Shown here piece by piece: positions 37,887-45,931 of a stretch of 64,000 nt of DNA. The stretch's first letter is position 1. Each line of letters starts with the position of its first letter. The position numbers and the translations under genes are program-made. Origin of the DNA: Streptococcus oralis subsp. tigurinus (GTDB taxonomy: Bacteria; Bacillota; Bacilli; Lactobacillales; Streptococcaceae); NCBI RefSeq assembly GCF_002356415.1, contig NZ_AP018338.1, positions 1-64,000 of the forward strand, read 5' to 3'. The notes under the pieces are model-generated. The model was not told the DNA's origin. It worked only from the letters and a program-made list of their open reading frames with translations, and did not search any database.

Positions 37887-39065
37887 ATGAAAGACGTAGT
37901 TATTGTTTCGGCAGTGCGAACACCTTTAGGTTCCTTTGGCGGGAGCTTGAAGAATGTTTCTGCTGTTGATTTGGGATCTTTGGTAATTAAGAGTGCTTTG
38001 GAAAAAGCGAATATTAAACCAGAACAGGTAGATGAAGTGATTATGGGGAATGTCCTAGGCGCAGGTTTAGGCCAAAACGTGGCTCGCCAAATGAGTATTC
38101 ATGCTGGGCTTCCTGAATATATACCAGCCTTTACCATTAATAAGGTTTGTGGTTCCGGTTTGAAGGCAGTGCAGTTAGCTGCTCAAGCGATTAAGTGTGG
38201 AGATGCAGATATTGTCGTGGCTGGTGGTGCAGAAAACATGAGCCAGGCTCCATATGTTTTGCCAAGCTTCCGTTGGGGTGGCCGTATGGGAGATTCGAAA
38301 GTGGTAGATACCATGATTAAGGATGGTTTGTCTGATGCCTTTAATGACTACCATATGGGGATTACAGCTGAGAATGTGGCAGAAGAATATGGTATTAGCC
38401 GGGATGATCAAGATGCGCTTGCTTTGGAATCACAGAAACGAGCAGTGGCGGCTATAGAATCTGGACGCTTTAAGGAAGAGATTGTTCCAGTGGTTATTCC
38501 TCAACGTAAAGGCGATCCTATCGTCTTTGATACAGATGAATTTCCTAGAAAAGATGCTAGCTTGGAGAGTCTGTCTAAGCTACGTCCTGTTTTCAAAAAA
38601 GACGGTTCTGTTACAGCGGGGAATGCCTCAGGTATCAATGACGGAGCTGCAGCTGTCTTGGTCATGAGTGCTGAAAAAGCTGAAGAATTGGGACTTCCAG
38701 TCATTGCTCGCATTCGTTCGTATGCAAGTGCAGGTTTGGATCCTAAGATTATGGGATGTGGACCGATTTATGCGACTCGCAAAGCTCTTGAAAAAGGTAA
38801 TTTGACAGTTGATGATCTCGACTTGATCGAGTCAAATGAAGCCTTTGCTGCTCAGGCTTGTGCGGTTGGGAAAACACTTGGCTTTAACACAGATATTGTC
38901 AATGTCAATGGTGGCGCGATTGCTCTTGGTCACCCAATTGGGGCTTCAGGTTGCCGTATCCTAGTGACTCTGGTACATGAGATGATGAAACGTGATGCTA
39001 AAACTGGTTTAGCTACTCTCTGTATCGGAGGAGGGATGGGAACAGCCCTCATCGTTGAACGTTAG
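37887..39065 (+). CDS. thlA: Acetyl-CoA acetyltransferase (thiolase)
   Basis: Condenses two acetyl-CoA to acetoacetyl-CoA or runs the reverse thiolysis. The 392-residue protein has nucleophile Cys88 (KVCGSGLKA), the NEAFAAQ motif, His349 (LGHPIGASG) and Cys379 (CIGGGMG). The start at 37887 follows GGAGG at five bases; an upstream in-frame GTG/ATG region is less suitable. Last gene of operon 1, before a strong terminator. Confidence 0.95.
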   Translation: MKDVVIVSAVRTPLGSFGGSLKNVSAVDLGSLVIKSALEKANIKPEQVDEVIMGNVLGAGLGQNVARQMSIHAGLPEYIPAFTINKVCGSGLKAVQLAAQAIKCGDADIVVAGGAENMSQAPYVLPSFRWGGRMGDSKVVDTMIKDGLSDAFNDYHMGITAENVAEEYGISRDDQDALALESQKRAVAAIESGRFKEEIVPVVIPQRKGDPIVFDTDEFPRKDASLESLSKLRPVFKKDGSVTAGNASGINDGAAAVLVMSAEKAEELGLPVIARIRSYASAGLDPKIMGCGPIYATRKALEKGNLTVDDLDLIESNEAFAAQACAVGKTLGFNTDIVNVNGGAIALGHPIGASGCRILVTLVHEMMKRDAKTGLATLCIGGGMGTALIVER

Positions 39066-39145
39066 TTATTAGAAAACTGAACGTCATTTCCTCTTTTTCA
39101 ATATTACGATTACAAAATGAGATATTGATCCGATCTCATAGTTAC

Positions 39146-39200
39146 ATACCTTATCAAGTGTCTTTCTCTAAAAGGGCTTGATAAGGTATTTTTATTTTTC
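39146..39200 (+). terminator. Terminator of acd-hbd-thl
   Basis: A 13-bp stem ATACCTTATCAAG / CTTGATAAGGTAT (18-base loop) followed by TTTTTATTTTT. The 318-bp gap between thl and ech holds this terminator and the ech promoter/operator. Confidence 0.9.
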
Positions 39201-39233
39201 TAAAACTTTAAGGTTGGATTGGATGACCATATA

Positions 39234-39277
39234 CTATAAGCTGGACTTATAGGTATATAAATAAAGATTAAGTAGAC
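39234..39277. promoter_or_regulatory. Shared LysR-type operator block, copy B (before ech-ctfAB)
   Basis: CTATAA-GCTGGAC-TTATAG (39234-39252), 14 bases, ATTAAGTAGAC (39267-39277). Core, spacing and second block match copy A at 35593. The centre is about 65 bp upstream of the predicted transcription start. Confidence 0.7.
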
Positions 39278-39324
39278 GGATGGGGAAAAAAGGGATATGA
39301 TGAAAATGTAAGCTCTTACATTTT
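39273..39324 (+). promoter_or_regulatory. ech promoter and cre-like palindrome
   Basis: TAGACG (39273-39278), 17 bp, TATGAT (39296-39301). The long palindrome AAAATGTAAG-CT-CTTACATTTT (39303-39324) contains TGTAAGCTCTTACA, one base from the ideal cre TGTAAGCGCTTACA, at the transcription start. Confidence 0.6.
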
Positions 39325-39384
39325 GTGTTGGTATTTGTTGACGCTGTACTCTGTACTCAAAATAAATCAAGTAGGAGCAGAACA

Positions 39385-40164
39385 ATGAGTAAAACTGTTT
39401 TATTAGAGGTTAAGAATGGTCTTGGCTATCTAACAATTAACCGTCCATCAGCTTTGAACGCCTTAAGTTCAGAAGTCTTAAAGGATTTGAATCTCGTTTT
39501 AGACCAAATTGAAGCAAGCGAGGACATTCGTGTTGTCATTGTGACTGGTCAAGGGGAGAAAGCATTTGTCGCGGGAGCAGACATTAAAGAGATGGACCAA
39601 ATGTCTCCAATTCAGGCTCATGAATACATGACCTATGCGAACGACACCTTTACCCGCTTATCTGAATTGACCCAGCCAACTATTTCAGTATTGAATGGTT
39701 ATGCTTTGGGAGGCGGCTTGGAATTAGCTCTTTCAACTGATATCCGAATCGGCTATGACAAGACAATGGTTGGTTTCCCTGAAGTTGGCTTGGGAATCAT
39801 TCCTGGTTTTGCAGGTACCCAAAGAATGTCTCGTTTGATTGGTACTAGTAAAACAAAGGAATTAATCTTTACTGCTAGAATGGTTAAAGGACAAGAAGCA
39901 TATGATCTTGGAATTCTTAATAAGTTGGTAGAAGCAGAAGAACTATTGCCTGCAGCAGAAGAGCTGGCGGCAGCGATTATGAAAAATGCCCCGCTAGCAG
40001 TTGAAAAAGCTAAACATATTATCCAAGTTGGCTCAGAACTCCCTCTGAAAAATGCTATTCGTTTGGAAACAGAAGCGGAAGCTCTTCTCTTCTCTACAGA
40101 AGATAAAGTTGAAGGAATGCGCGCATTTGTTGAAAAACGTAAAGCCGTATTCAATCGTAAATAA
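39385..40164 (+). CDS. Enoyl-CoA hydratase (crotonase family)
   Basis: Reversible hydration of enoyl-CoA such as crotonyl-CoA to 3-hydroxyacyl-CoA. The 259-residue protein has the oxyanion-hole motif AFVAGADIKEM, Glu113 (GGGLELAL) and Glu133 (FPEVGLG), the two catalytic glutamates of true hydratases. The start at 39385 follows TAGGAG. First gene of ech-ctfA-ctfB. Together with hbd and thl it completes the four-carbon section of the pathway. Confidence 0.93.
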   Translation: MSKTVLLEVKNGLGYLTINRPSALNALSSEVLKDLNLVLDQIEASEDIRVVIVTGQGEKAFVAGADIKEMDQMSPIQAHEYMTYANDTFTRLSELTQPTISVLNGYALGGGLELALSTDIRIGYDKTMVGFPEVGLGIIPGFAGTQRMSRLIGTSKTKELIFTARMVKGQEAYDLGILNKLVEAEELLPAAEELAAAIMKNAPLAVEKAKHIIQVGSELPLKNAIRLETEAEALLFSTEDKVEGMRAFVEKRKAVFNRK

Positions 40165-40180
40165 AAGTTGAGGTGTTAGT

Positions 40181-40906
40181 ATGAAAGCTGTTTTATCATT
40201 ACAAGAAGCTATTTCTAAAGTTAAATCAGGTGATGTCGTTGGGATTTCAGGGTTCCTTGCCGTTGGTGAACCATTGGAATTGATCGAAGAATTGGTTAGA
40301 CAAAATCAACAAGATTTGACTTTGGTTTCAGTTGTTACTTCACATCCAGGTAAAGAAGTGGGTGTTGGACGTCTCTGTGAAAACCACCAAGTTAAGAAAT
40401 ATGTTGCTGCTCACATCGGAACATCTCCTGCTGCTCAAAAAGCATACTTTAGTGGAGAAATGGAAGTAGAATTTACTCCAATGGGTACCGTTGTTGAACG
40501 TCTTCACGCTGCTGGAGCAGGTCTTGGAGGAGTTTTGACACCGACTGGAGTTGGTACAATTCTAGAAAACGAACATGAAAAAGTAGTTCGTAATGGTCGC
40601 GAGTACCTTATTTATGACCCTCTAAAACTTGACGTAGCATTGATTAAAGCTACAAAAGCTGACAAGTATGGAAACTTGTACATTGATGGTACAACTAAGA
40701 ACATTTCATTGCAACTTGCTCTTGCGGCAGATACAGTTATCGTTGAAACAAATGAAATTGTTGAAGTTGGTGAAATTAAACCGGATGATATTTACATCCC
40801 TGGTATCCTTGTTGACTATGTAGTCCAAGGCTTAACTCCAGAAGAACACCATAAGATGATGGGCGACCTCTGGACAGAGACTAACAAATTAGCGGGGGTA
40901 AAATAA
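40181..40906 (+). CDS. ctfA: CoA-transferase subunit A (AtoD/CtfA-like)
   Basis: Alpha subunit of a 3-oxoacid / acetate CoA-transferase, 241 residues, with the family-1 N-terminal GDVVGISGFL motif and the central GVGTILENEHEK region. It moves CoA between an acyl-CoA and a free acid. One base upstream of the beta subunit gene. Specificity for acetoacetate, butyrate or acetate cannot be read from sequence. Confidence 0.92.
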   Translation: MKAVLSLQEAISKVKSGDVVGISGFLAVGEPLELIEELVRQNQQDLTLVSVVTSHPGKEVGVGRLCENHQVKKYVAAHIGTSPAAQKAYFSGEMEVEFTPMGTVVERLHAAGAGLGGVLTPTGVGTILENEHEKVVRNGREYLIYDPLKLDVALIKATKADKYGNLYIDGTTKNISLQLALAADTVIVETNEIVEVGEIKPDDIYIPGILVDYVVQGLTPEEHHKMMGDLWTETNKLAGVK

Positions 40907-40907
40907 T

Positions 40908-41558
40908 ATGAAACCAAAAGAAATTATTGCAAGACGTGTTGCTCTTGAATTTAAAGATGGTGATGTTGTAAACCTTGGATTTGGTATTCCAAATGCTTCT
41001 GCAGACTTCATCCCAGAAGGTGTTAACGTAATTCTTCAAGCTGAAAACGGTGCCCTTCGATTTGGGGAAACACCGACTAAAGATAACTACAATCCAAACC
41101 TAGCAAACTCAGGTGGTGCGCCAATCACTCTTCTTCCAGGAGCTGCTTTGTTTGATTTGCAAACATCATTTGCAATTATTCGTGGTGGTCACGTTGATGC
41201 GACTGTTCTTGGAGCTCTTGAAGTAAGCCAAGATGGAAGCATTGCTAACTGGATTATCCCAGGAAAATTTGCACCTGGTATGGGTGGAGCGATGGACCTT
41301 TTGGTAGGTGCTAAGCGCGTAATCGGAGCAATCCAACATACTACAGGTGGTGAATCTAAACTCTTGAAAGAGTGCACATTGCCTCTATCAGCTAAAGGAG
41401 TATTGGATCTTGTCATAACAGAACTAGCTGTTTTTGGATTCCAAGATGGTAAATTCTTATTGAAAGAGTTGGCTCCTGGTGTGACATTAGAAGAAGTTCT
41501 TGAAAAAACAGCTGGGGAAGTCATTGTCTCAGAAGACTTAAAGACGATGCCGATTTAA
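40908..41558 (+). CDS. ctfB: CoA-transferase subunit B (AtoA/CtfB-like)
   Basis: Beta subunit, 216 residues, with the glutamate that forms the CoA-thioester intermediate, Glu46 in QAENGALRFG. The GGHVDATVLGALEV and PGKFAPGMGGAMDLL regions are typical. Last gene of operon 2. I see no terminator after it, so some read-through to lysR is possible. Confidence 0.93.
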   Translation: MKPKEIIARRVALEFKDGDVVNLGFGIPNASADFIPEGVNVILQAENGALRFGETPTKDNYNPNLANSGGAPITLLPGAALFDLQTSFAIIRGGHVDATVLGALEVSQDGSIANWIIPGKFAPGMGGAMDLLVGAKRVIGAIQHTTGGESKLLKECTLPLSAKGVLDLVITELAVFGFQDGKFLLKELAPGVTLEEVLEKTAGEVIVSEDLKTMPI

Positions 41559-41587
41559 GCAAAAAAAGAACTATTTTCTACTCAGTG

Positions 41588-41626
41588 TGTTATAATATAA
41601 ACTAGATAGTATTGTAAGCGCTTTAT
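41588..41626 (+). promoter_or_regulatory. lysR promoter with cre-like sequence
   Basis: Extended -10 TGT-TATAAT (41588-41596). TGTAAGCGCTTTAT (41613-41626) has the intact cre core with two mismatches at the 3' end. Confidence 0.45.
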
Positions 41627-41670
41627 ATATAACGTTAAAATGAAGTATTCAAAATGTTATTTCGATAAGA

Positions 41671-41718
41671 AAGTCAGTAGACAACTATTAAACACTAGAA
41701 TAGTTGTCTAATTGACTT
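41671..41718. repeat. Long inverted repeat upstream of lysR
   Basis: AAGTCA-gt-AGACAACTATT, nine bases, AATAGTTGTCT-aat-TGACTT: 11-bp perfect inner arms and 6-bp outer arms. It ends 35 bp before the GTG start. No T run follows. It may be an operator, possibly for autoregulation, or an RNA hairpin in the leader. Confidence 0.65.
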
Positions 41719-41753
41719 GCTAAAATAGTGAAGGAAAGCTAGGTGATGGGTAA

Positions 41754-42662
41754 GTGGATATTATCCAAATGAACTATTTCATCAATATCATAGAATGCGG
41801 ATGCAACCTTTCCATTGCTGCAAAGAAGATTCACATTAGTCAATCAGCCTTGAGTCAATTCGTGACAAATTTTGAAGCAGCTGAAGGGGTTCAATTATTC
41901 AATCGCAAGAATGGAAGATTAGAAAGTTTAACAGAGGCGGGACGCAAGATTTATCGTTATGCGACCGAGATTGTTAATCGACATGAAGAAATGCTTTCCA
42001 TGATCCATATAGAAGCTCAAAAGCAAAAAGGCACCATTAATCTTGGTATTCCATCCTTGATTTTACGAGTTTATTTTGCTAGTGCCTTGCCGCATTTTCT
42101 GAAAAATAATCCTCATATCCATATCCAGGTTACGGAAGGTGGAGGGAAGGAAATTCGTCAAAAAATGGTTGATGGAGATTTGAATTTCTCTATTCTGATA
42201 GAGCCTACGAGCTTGGATGCTAAAAAATATGAACAACATATCATTCAATTGGATGAATACGTTGCTTATATGGATAAGGATCATCCGCTGGCTCAGAAAA
42301 GCTTGTTGGAATGGTCTGATATTGCTAGTTATGAATTGGCAACCTTCAACAAAACATTTACGACTTATGATTTAGTGACAGAAAAACTTCGTTCGCAACG
42401 AATTGAGGCTAAATTTGCTTATCTTTCCTCTACTTGGGACTTCTTAGTTGAATCAACTCATCAGACAGATTTGATTGCCCTTTTGCCAAGGCCGGTTGAA
42501 TTTTTTGTGGACAAGAGTCGTTTTAAGGCGGTTAGATTCAAGGATCCGATTCCATTTAATATTTGGTTTTGTAGACCCTATAAAAACTCCTACAATGAAG
42601 TAGAGTCTTATGTGTATGAAGAATTGTTGAAAGATTATTACCAACCGTTTTCTGACAACTAA
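41754..42662 (+). CDS. LysR-family transcriptional regulator of the acyl-CoA cluster
   Basis: A 302-residue LysR-type regulator with an N-terminal winged helix (about 1-60, AAKKIHISQSALSQFVTNFE) and a periplasmic-binding-like effector domain (about 90-295). The start is GTG at 41754 (AGGTGA upstream); the N-terminus MDIIQMNYF fits the family. It is the prime candidate to bind the two identical T-N11-A operators before acd and ech. The inducer is unknown, probably a pathway acyl-CoA or acid. Confidence 0.9.
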   Translation: MDIIQMNYFINIIECGCNLSIAAKKIHISQSALSQFVTNFEAAEGVQLFNRKNGRLESLTEAGRKIYRYATEIVNRHEEMLSMIHIEAQKQKGTINLGIPSLILRVYFASALPHFLKNNPHIHIQVTEGGGKEIRQKMVDGDLNFSILIEPTSLDAKKYEQHIIQLDEYVAYMDKDHPLAQKSLLEWSDIASYELATFNKTFTTYDLVTEKLRSQRIEAKFAYLSSTWDFLVESTHQTDLIALLPRPVEFFVDKSRFKAVRFKDPIPFNIWFCRPYKNSYNEVESYVYEELLKDYYQPFSDN

Positions 42663-42677
42663 GATGAGGTGAATGCG

Positions 42678-43790
42678 ATGACCTATAATGACGTGCTGGC
42701 GCGAGAATTGAAGGCAGACGTGAAAGTGTTGATTCGGGACTATTTCAAGTCTCGTGAGGATGAACAACAGTTCCCTAGAGAATTACTTTATCAGTTTATC
42801 GAGCAATTTGATATCTTTTCCTTGCTTTTAGATAGTCAAGATTCTGTTTTGAGAACTGAGTTTTTGACCTTTATTCGCTTGATTTCAAAAGATTTCCCTG
42901 CTTTTTCTGCTGTTCTACTAACTCAGGCATGTTATGGTATCTATCCTATTTTACGATATGGGAGTCAGGAACAACAATCGCGTTATGTAGAACCCTTAGT
43001 AAGGGGAGAAATCTTAGCTGGCTTGGGATTTTCTGAAGGAAAATTGATGGACAGCTTGGAGGTTATTGAAACAACTGCAAGGAAAACAGAAACAGGTTGG
43101 TCTTTAACTGGGAAGAAGTCAATTGTATCAAATTGTCGCTATACAGATATTTTGTTAATCTTAGCCAAGGTTCAGGAAGCTAACGGACAAGATGGATACG
43201 GATTTTTCATTGTTGATACGACTCGACCGGGAGTTGCTTTTGGAGATGATATTACAAAACCTGGTTTACAGGGCTTACCTGTGAATTCGGTAACTTTTGA
43301 TCAGGTCAAATTGCCAGAAGATAGTTTGCTAGGATTGACCTTAAATGGGGAAAGTCAGTTAAATGATATTATCAAAAAATTACAGCTTGGATTAAGCGCA
43401 ATCTCTATCGGTATCTCTGAGGGAGCTTTTGAAAAAGGTCTGGCTTTTGTAAAGGTCAAAAGAGGATTTGGGAAACGATTAATCGATGCGACAGTCTATC
43501 AACATCAATTTGCAGAATTGTATACTAAGCTGTGTGCGGCTGAATCTTACTTTGCCTCCTACAAGGATAGGATGAAGGAGGATTCACTCTTTATATCTCA
43601 AATAAAACTTTATACGACAAAAGTAGCAATTGAGATTTCTGAGGAAATTATTAGATTAATTGGACCTTTTCAAACCTTGGATGACATCCCCATAGACCGT
43701 TATCTAAAGGATGCCAAAACGATTGAAATCTATGGAAAATCTGGGGATTCGATTCGCAAAAGAATAGCAGCCCAATGGATAAAGGAGTAA
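42678..43790 (+). CDS. Acyl-CoA dehydrogenase-like protein lacking the usual catalytic Glu
   Basis: A 370-residue protein with the acyl-CoA dehydrogenase fold: helical N-domain, middle beta domain (GLGFSEGKLMDS...WSLTGKKSIVSN) and C-terminal helical domain. In the C-terminal motif IYEGTxxIQR the sequence is IYGKSGDSIR, so the base Glu of short/medium-chain enzymes is Gly353. It may be inactive, use another base, or act on a different substrate. The start at 42678 follows GATGAGG; a GTG at 42669 overlaps that site. Between lysR and a lactonase gene, probably cotranscribed. Confidence 0.82.
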   Translation: MTYNDVLARELKADVKVLIRDYFKSREDEQQFPRELLYQFIEQFDIFSLLLDSQDSVLRTEFLTFIRLISKDFPAFSAVLLTQACYGIYPILRYGSQEQQSRYVEPLVRGEILAGLGFSEGKLMDSLEVIETTARKTETGWSLTGKKSIVSNCRYTDILLILAKVQEANGQDGYGFFIVDTTRPGVAFGDDITKPGLQGLPVNSVTFDQVKLPEDSLLGLTLNGESQLNDIIKKLQLGLSAISIGISEGAFEKGLAFVKVKRGFGKRLIDATVYQHQFAELYTKLCAAESYFASYKDRMKEDSLFISQIKLYTTKVAIEISEEIIRLIGPFQTLDDIPIDRYLKDAKTIEIYGKSGDSIRKRIAAQWIKE

Positions 43791-43793
43791 AGC

Positions 43794-44711
43794 ATGGCAG
43801 AACTCACCTTACAGGAATATCAATTTCATGATATGAAACTGATATGGCTACGTGGAGCCGATAAATTGACGGATGCAGGGACTCTTTTTGGTCCGGTTCC
43901 GAAAGTTGTGTGGTCTCGTTACTACCCAACAAATGATGCTAATATGATGGCGGAATTGACGGATCCTATTTTGATCCAGTACAAGGGTAAAAATTACTTG
44001 ATAGATGCAAGTTTTGATACGGCAAAATTATCCGATAAACAAAGGCGCAATTTAGGAATCTTGTCTGAAAGTCGTGTAGAAGAAAGTTTAGCTCTTTTAG
44101 GGCTCTCGCCTGAAGATATTGACATCGTGCTGATGACACATATGCATCACGATCATTCTGGTGGCTTGACGCATGTGAATGATCAAGGGAAGCTGGTTTC
44201 CAAGTATTCAAACGCCAAGATTATTGTGAATGATGTCGAATGGTATGAGATGAGAAACCCTAATAATCGAACGCGGGGAACTTATCTGAGAGAAAATTGG
44301 GAACCGATTCAAGATCAGGTGACGACTTTCTCGGAGTATATCAATGTCATTCCAGAAATCCAAATGATTCACACAAGTGGTCACAGCAATGGCCACAGTA
44401 TTATCTTGCTCAAACAGGGGAAAGATACGATGATCCATATGGGGGACTTGATGTTATCACATGTTCATCGAAATCCTCTCTGGGTTCCAGCAGTTGATGA
44501 TTATCCTATGAAGTCAATTTTAGCCAAAGAGAAGTGGTTGCGTCAGGCTTTTGAGAATCATTACAAGTTTTTCTTTTACCATGATCAATTTTTCGCGGTA
44601 GTAGAGTTTGACAAGGAAGGGAAGGAATTTGTAGATTATGTTCTACGTTCTCGCCCCCCACTGATTCCTTTTACAGATCAGCAGGATCGTAAGCCAGACT
44701 TCTTAGGATAG
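43794..44711 (+). CDS. ytnP: Metallo-beta-lactamase fold lactonase, YtnP-like
   Basis: A 305-residue dinuclear zinc hydrolase with the HMHHDHSGG motif (His116, His118, Asp120, His121), a later His in TSGHSNGHS, and YHDQF. It closely resembles Bacillus YtnP, a quorum-quenching lactonase active on acyl-homoserine lactones and interfering with streptomycete signalling. AAAGGAG six bases before the ATG. Its place in an acyl-CoA cluster suggests a lactone or hydroxyacid substrate; that is inference. Confidence 0.85.
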   Translation: MAELTLQEYQFHDMKLIWLRGADKLTDAGTLFGPVPKVVWSRYYPTNDANMMAELTDPILIQYKGKNYLIDASFDTAKLSDKQRRNLGILSESRVEESLALLGLSPEDIDIVLMTHMHHDHSGGLTHVNDQGKLVSKYSNAKIIVNDVEWYEMRNPNNRTRGTYLRENWEPIQDQVTTFSEYINVIPEIQMIHTSGHSNGHSIILLKQGKDTMIHMGDLMLSHVHRNPLWVPAVDDYPMKSILAKEKWLRQAFENHYKFFFYHDQFFAVVEFDKEGKEFVDYVLRSRPPLIPFTDQQDRKPDFLG

Positions 44712-44740
44712 CAGAATATGAGGAGACAAATGTAACATTT

Positions 44741-44789
44741 TCTTGTTGACGGGGATAATGGTGCATCATGCATCCATTTGCCAACAAGA
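44741..44789 (+). other. Structured leader before the FabK paralogue
   Basis: TCTTGTTG (44741-44748) pairs with CAACAAGA (44782-44789) and encloses a second imperfect hairpin ATGGTGCAT-C-ATGCATCCAT (TGCAT/ATGCA perfect). It ends about 13 bases before the AAAGGAGG ribosome-binding site. It may be a regulatory leader or processing site; no known riboswitch class was recognised. Confidence 0.4.
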
Positions 44790-44817
44790 ATCAACAGAAA
44801 ATAAAAGGAGGACTCAT

Positions 44818-45756
44818 ATGTCAATTACAAAACTTTTACAGATTCAATATCCAATTTTCCAAGGGGCTATGGCTCAAATCTCGCACTATCAACTAGCAGC
44901 AGCTGTTTCTGAGGCTGGAGGTCTGGGAATTATCGCTTCGGGTGGTATGACCGGAGAACAGTTGCGAGAAGAAATTCGTGAACTGAGAAAGTTGACAGAT
45001 AAGCCTTTTGGTGTCAACATCATGTTGATGATGAAAAATATCAAGGATATTGTGACCGTTATCATCGAAGAAAAGGTTCCAGTGGTAACTACAGGTGCAG
45101 GAACTCCTAAGCATATCATGCCTTACTTGAAAGAAGCAGGAATCAAGGTTATTCCAGTTATTGCCAGTGTCAAGCATGCTCAAAAAATGCAAGAATTGGG
45201 AGTTGATGCTGTAATCGCTGAGGGTTCAGAAGCTGGTGGCCATATTGGAGAGACCAATACAATGGCTCTTATCCCACAAATCGTTGATGCGGTAACAATT
45301 CCAGTCATTGCTGCAGGAGGTGTGGCAGATGGTCGTGGACTTGCTGCGGCGATTGCCCTAGGTGCACAAGGGGTTCAAATGGGAACAGTTTTTCTTGCTT
45401 CAGAAGAATGCCCAATTTCTCCAGCCTATAAAGAAGCTATTTTGGCGGCAAGTGATACAGCAACTGCGGTTACAGGCCGCATTGCGGGAGCGCCAGTTCG
45501 TTGTATTCGCAATGAGATGACGGATCACTACATTGAATTAGAGCAGAAAGGTACAAACCGAGAGGAACTGGAAGAAATTACGATCGGTTCTCTATCTAAG
45601 GCTGTCTATGAAGGTGATACAGTTCATGGTTCAATGATGAGCGGACAAATTGCGGGTTTGGTGAAAGACATCAAACCATGTAAGGCTATTTTAGAATCAA
45701 TTGTGAAACAGGCGCAAGAGTGCCTACAAGACATTCGACTAGAATTAGGTGAATAA
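44818..45756 (+). CDS. FabK-like flavin enoyl reductase / nitronate monooxygenase family (paralogue)
   Basis: A 312-residue FMN TIM-barrel protein closely resembling pneumococcal FabK (enoyl-ACP reductase II): IFQGAMAQISHYQLAAAVSE, KPFGVNIML, VVTTGAG, EAGGHIG with the catalytic-type His, and PVIAAGGVADG. The normal fabK sits in the fab operon, so this is probably a second copy at the end of the acyl-CoA cluster. It may reduce an enoyl-CoA, or act as a nitronate monooxygenase. The start at 44818 follows AAAGGAGG. Confidence 0.85.
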   Translation: MSITKLLQIQYPIFQGAMAQISHYQLAAAVSEAGGLGIIASGGMTGEQLREEIRELRKLTDKPFGVNIMLMMKNIKDIVTVIIEEKVPVVTTGAGTPKHIMPYLKEAGIKVIPVIASVKHAQKMQELGVDAVIAEGSEAGGHIGETNTMALIPQIVDAVTIPVIAAGGVADGRGLAAAIALGAQGVQMGTVFLASEECPISPAYKEAILAASDTATAVTGRIAGAPVRCIRNEMTDHYIELEQKGTNREELEEITIGSLSKAVYEGDTVHGSMMSGQIAGLVKDIKPCKAILESIVKQAQECLQDIRLELGE

Positions 45757-45792
45757 TTTAGTCTAGGTAGAAGATTCTGTAATACTGAGGAG

Positions 45793-45826
45793 AAAGGAGA
45801 GCGAGGTATTTGCTCTCCTTTTTTAT
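45793..45826 (+). terminator. Terminator at the end of the acyl-CoA cluster
   Basis: A 10-bp stem AAAGGAGAGC / GCTCTCCTTT with a nine-base loop, followed by T residues. Confidence 0.88.
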
Positions 45827-45903
45827 ATAGGGTTTCTTTAAGAGAATCTTGCTATAATAAAAGCAGTACTTTCTCTTTAAAGGTCGCTTTTTAAGGGCAT
45901 TTG

Positions 45904-45912
45904 TGATATAAT
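45904..45912 (+). promoter_or_regulatory. Extended -10 promoter of gdpP-rplI
   Basis: TGA-TATAAT lies 20 bp before the chosen gdpP start. It rules out an earlier in-frame ATG at 45914, which would lie before or at the transcription start. Confidence 0.65.
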
Positions 45913-45931
45913 AATGCGCAAGAGGTTTAGA

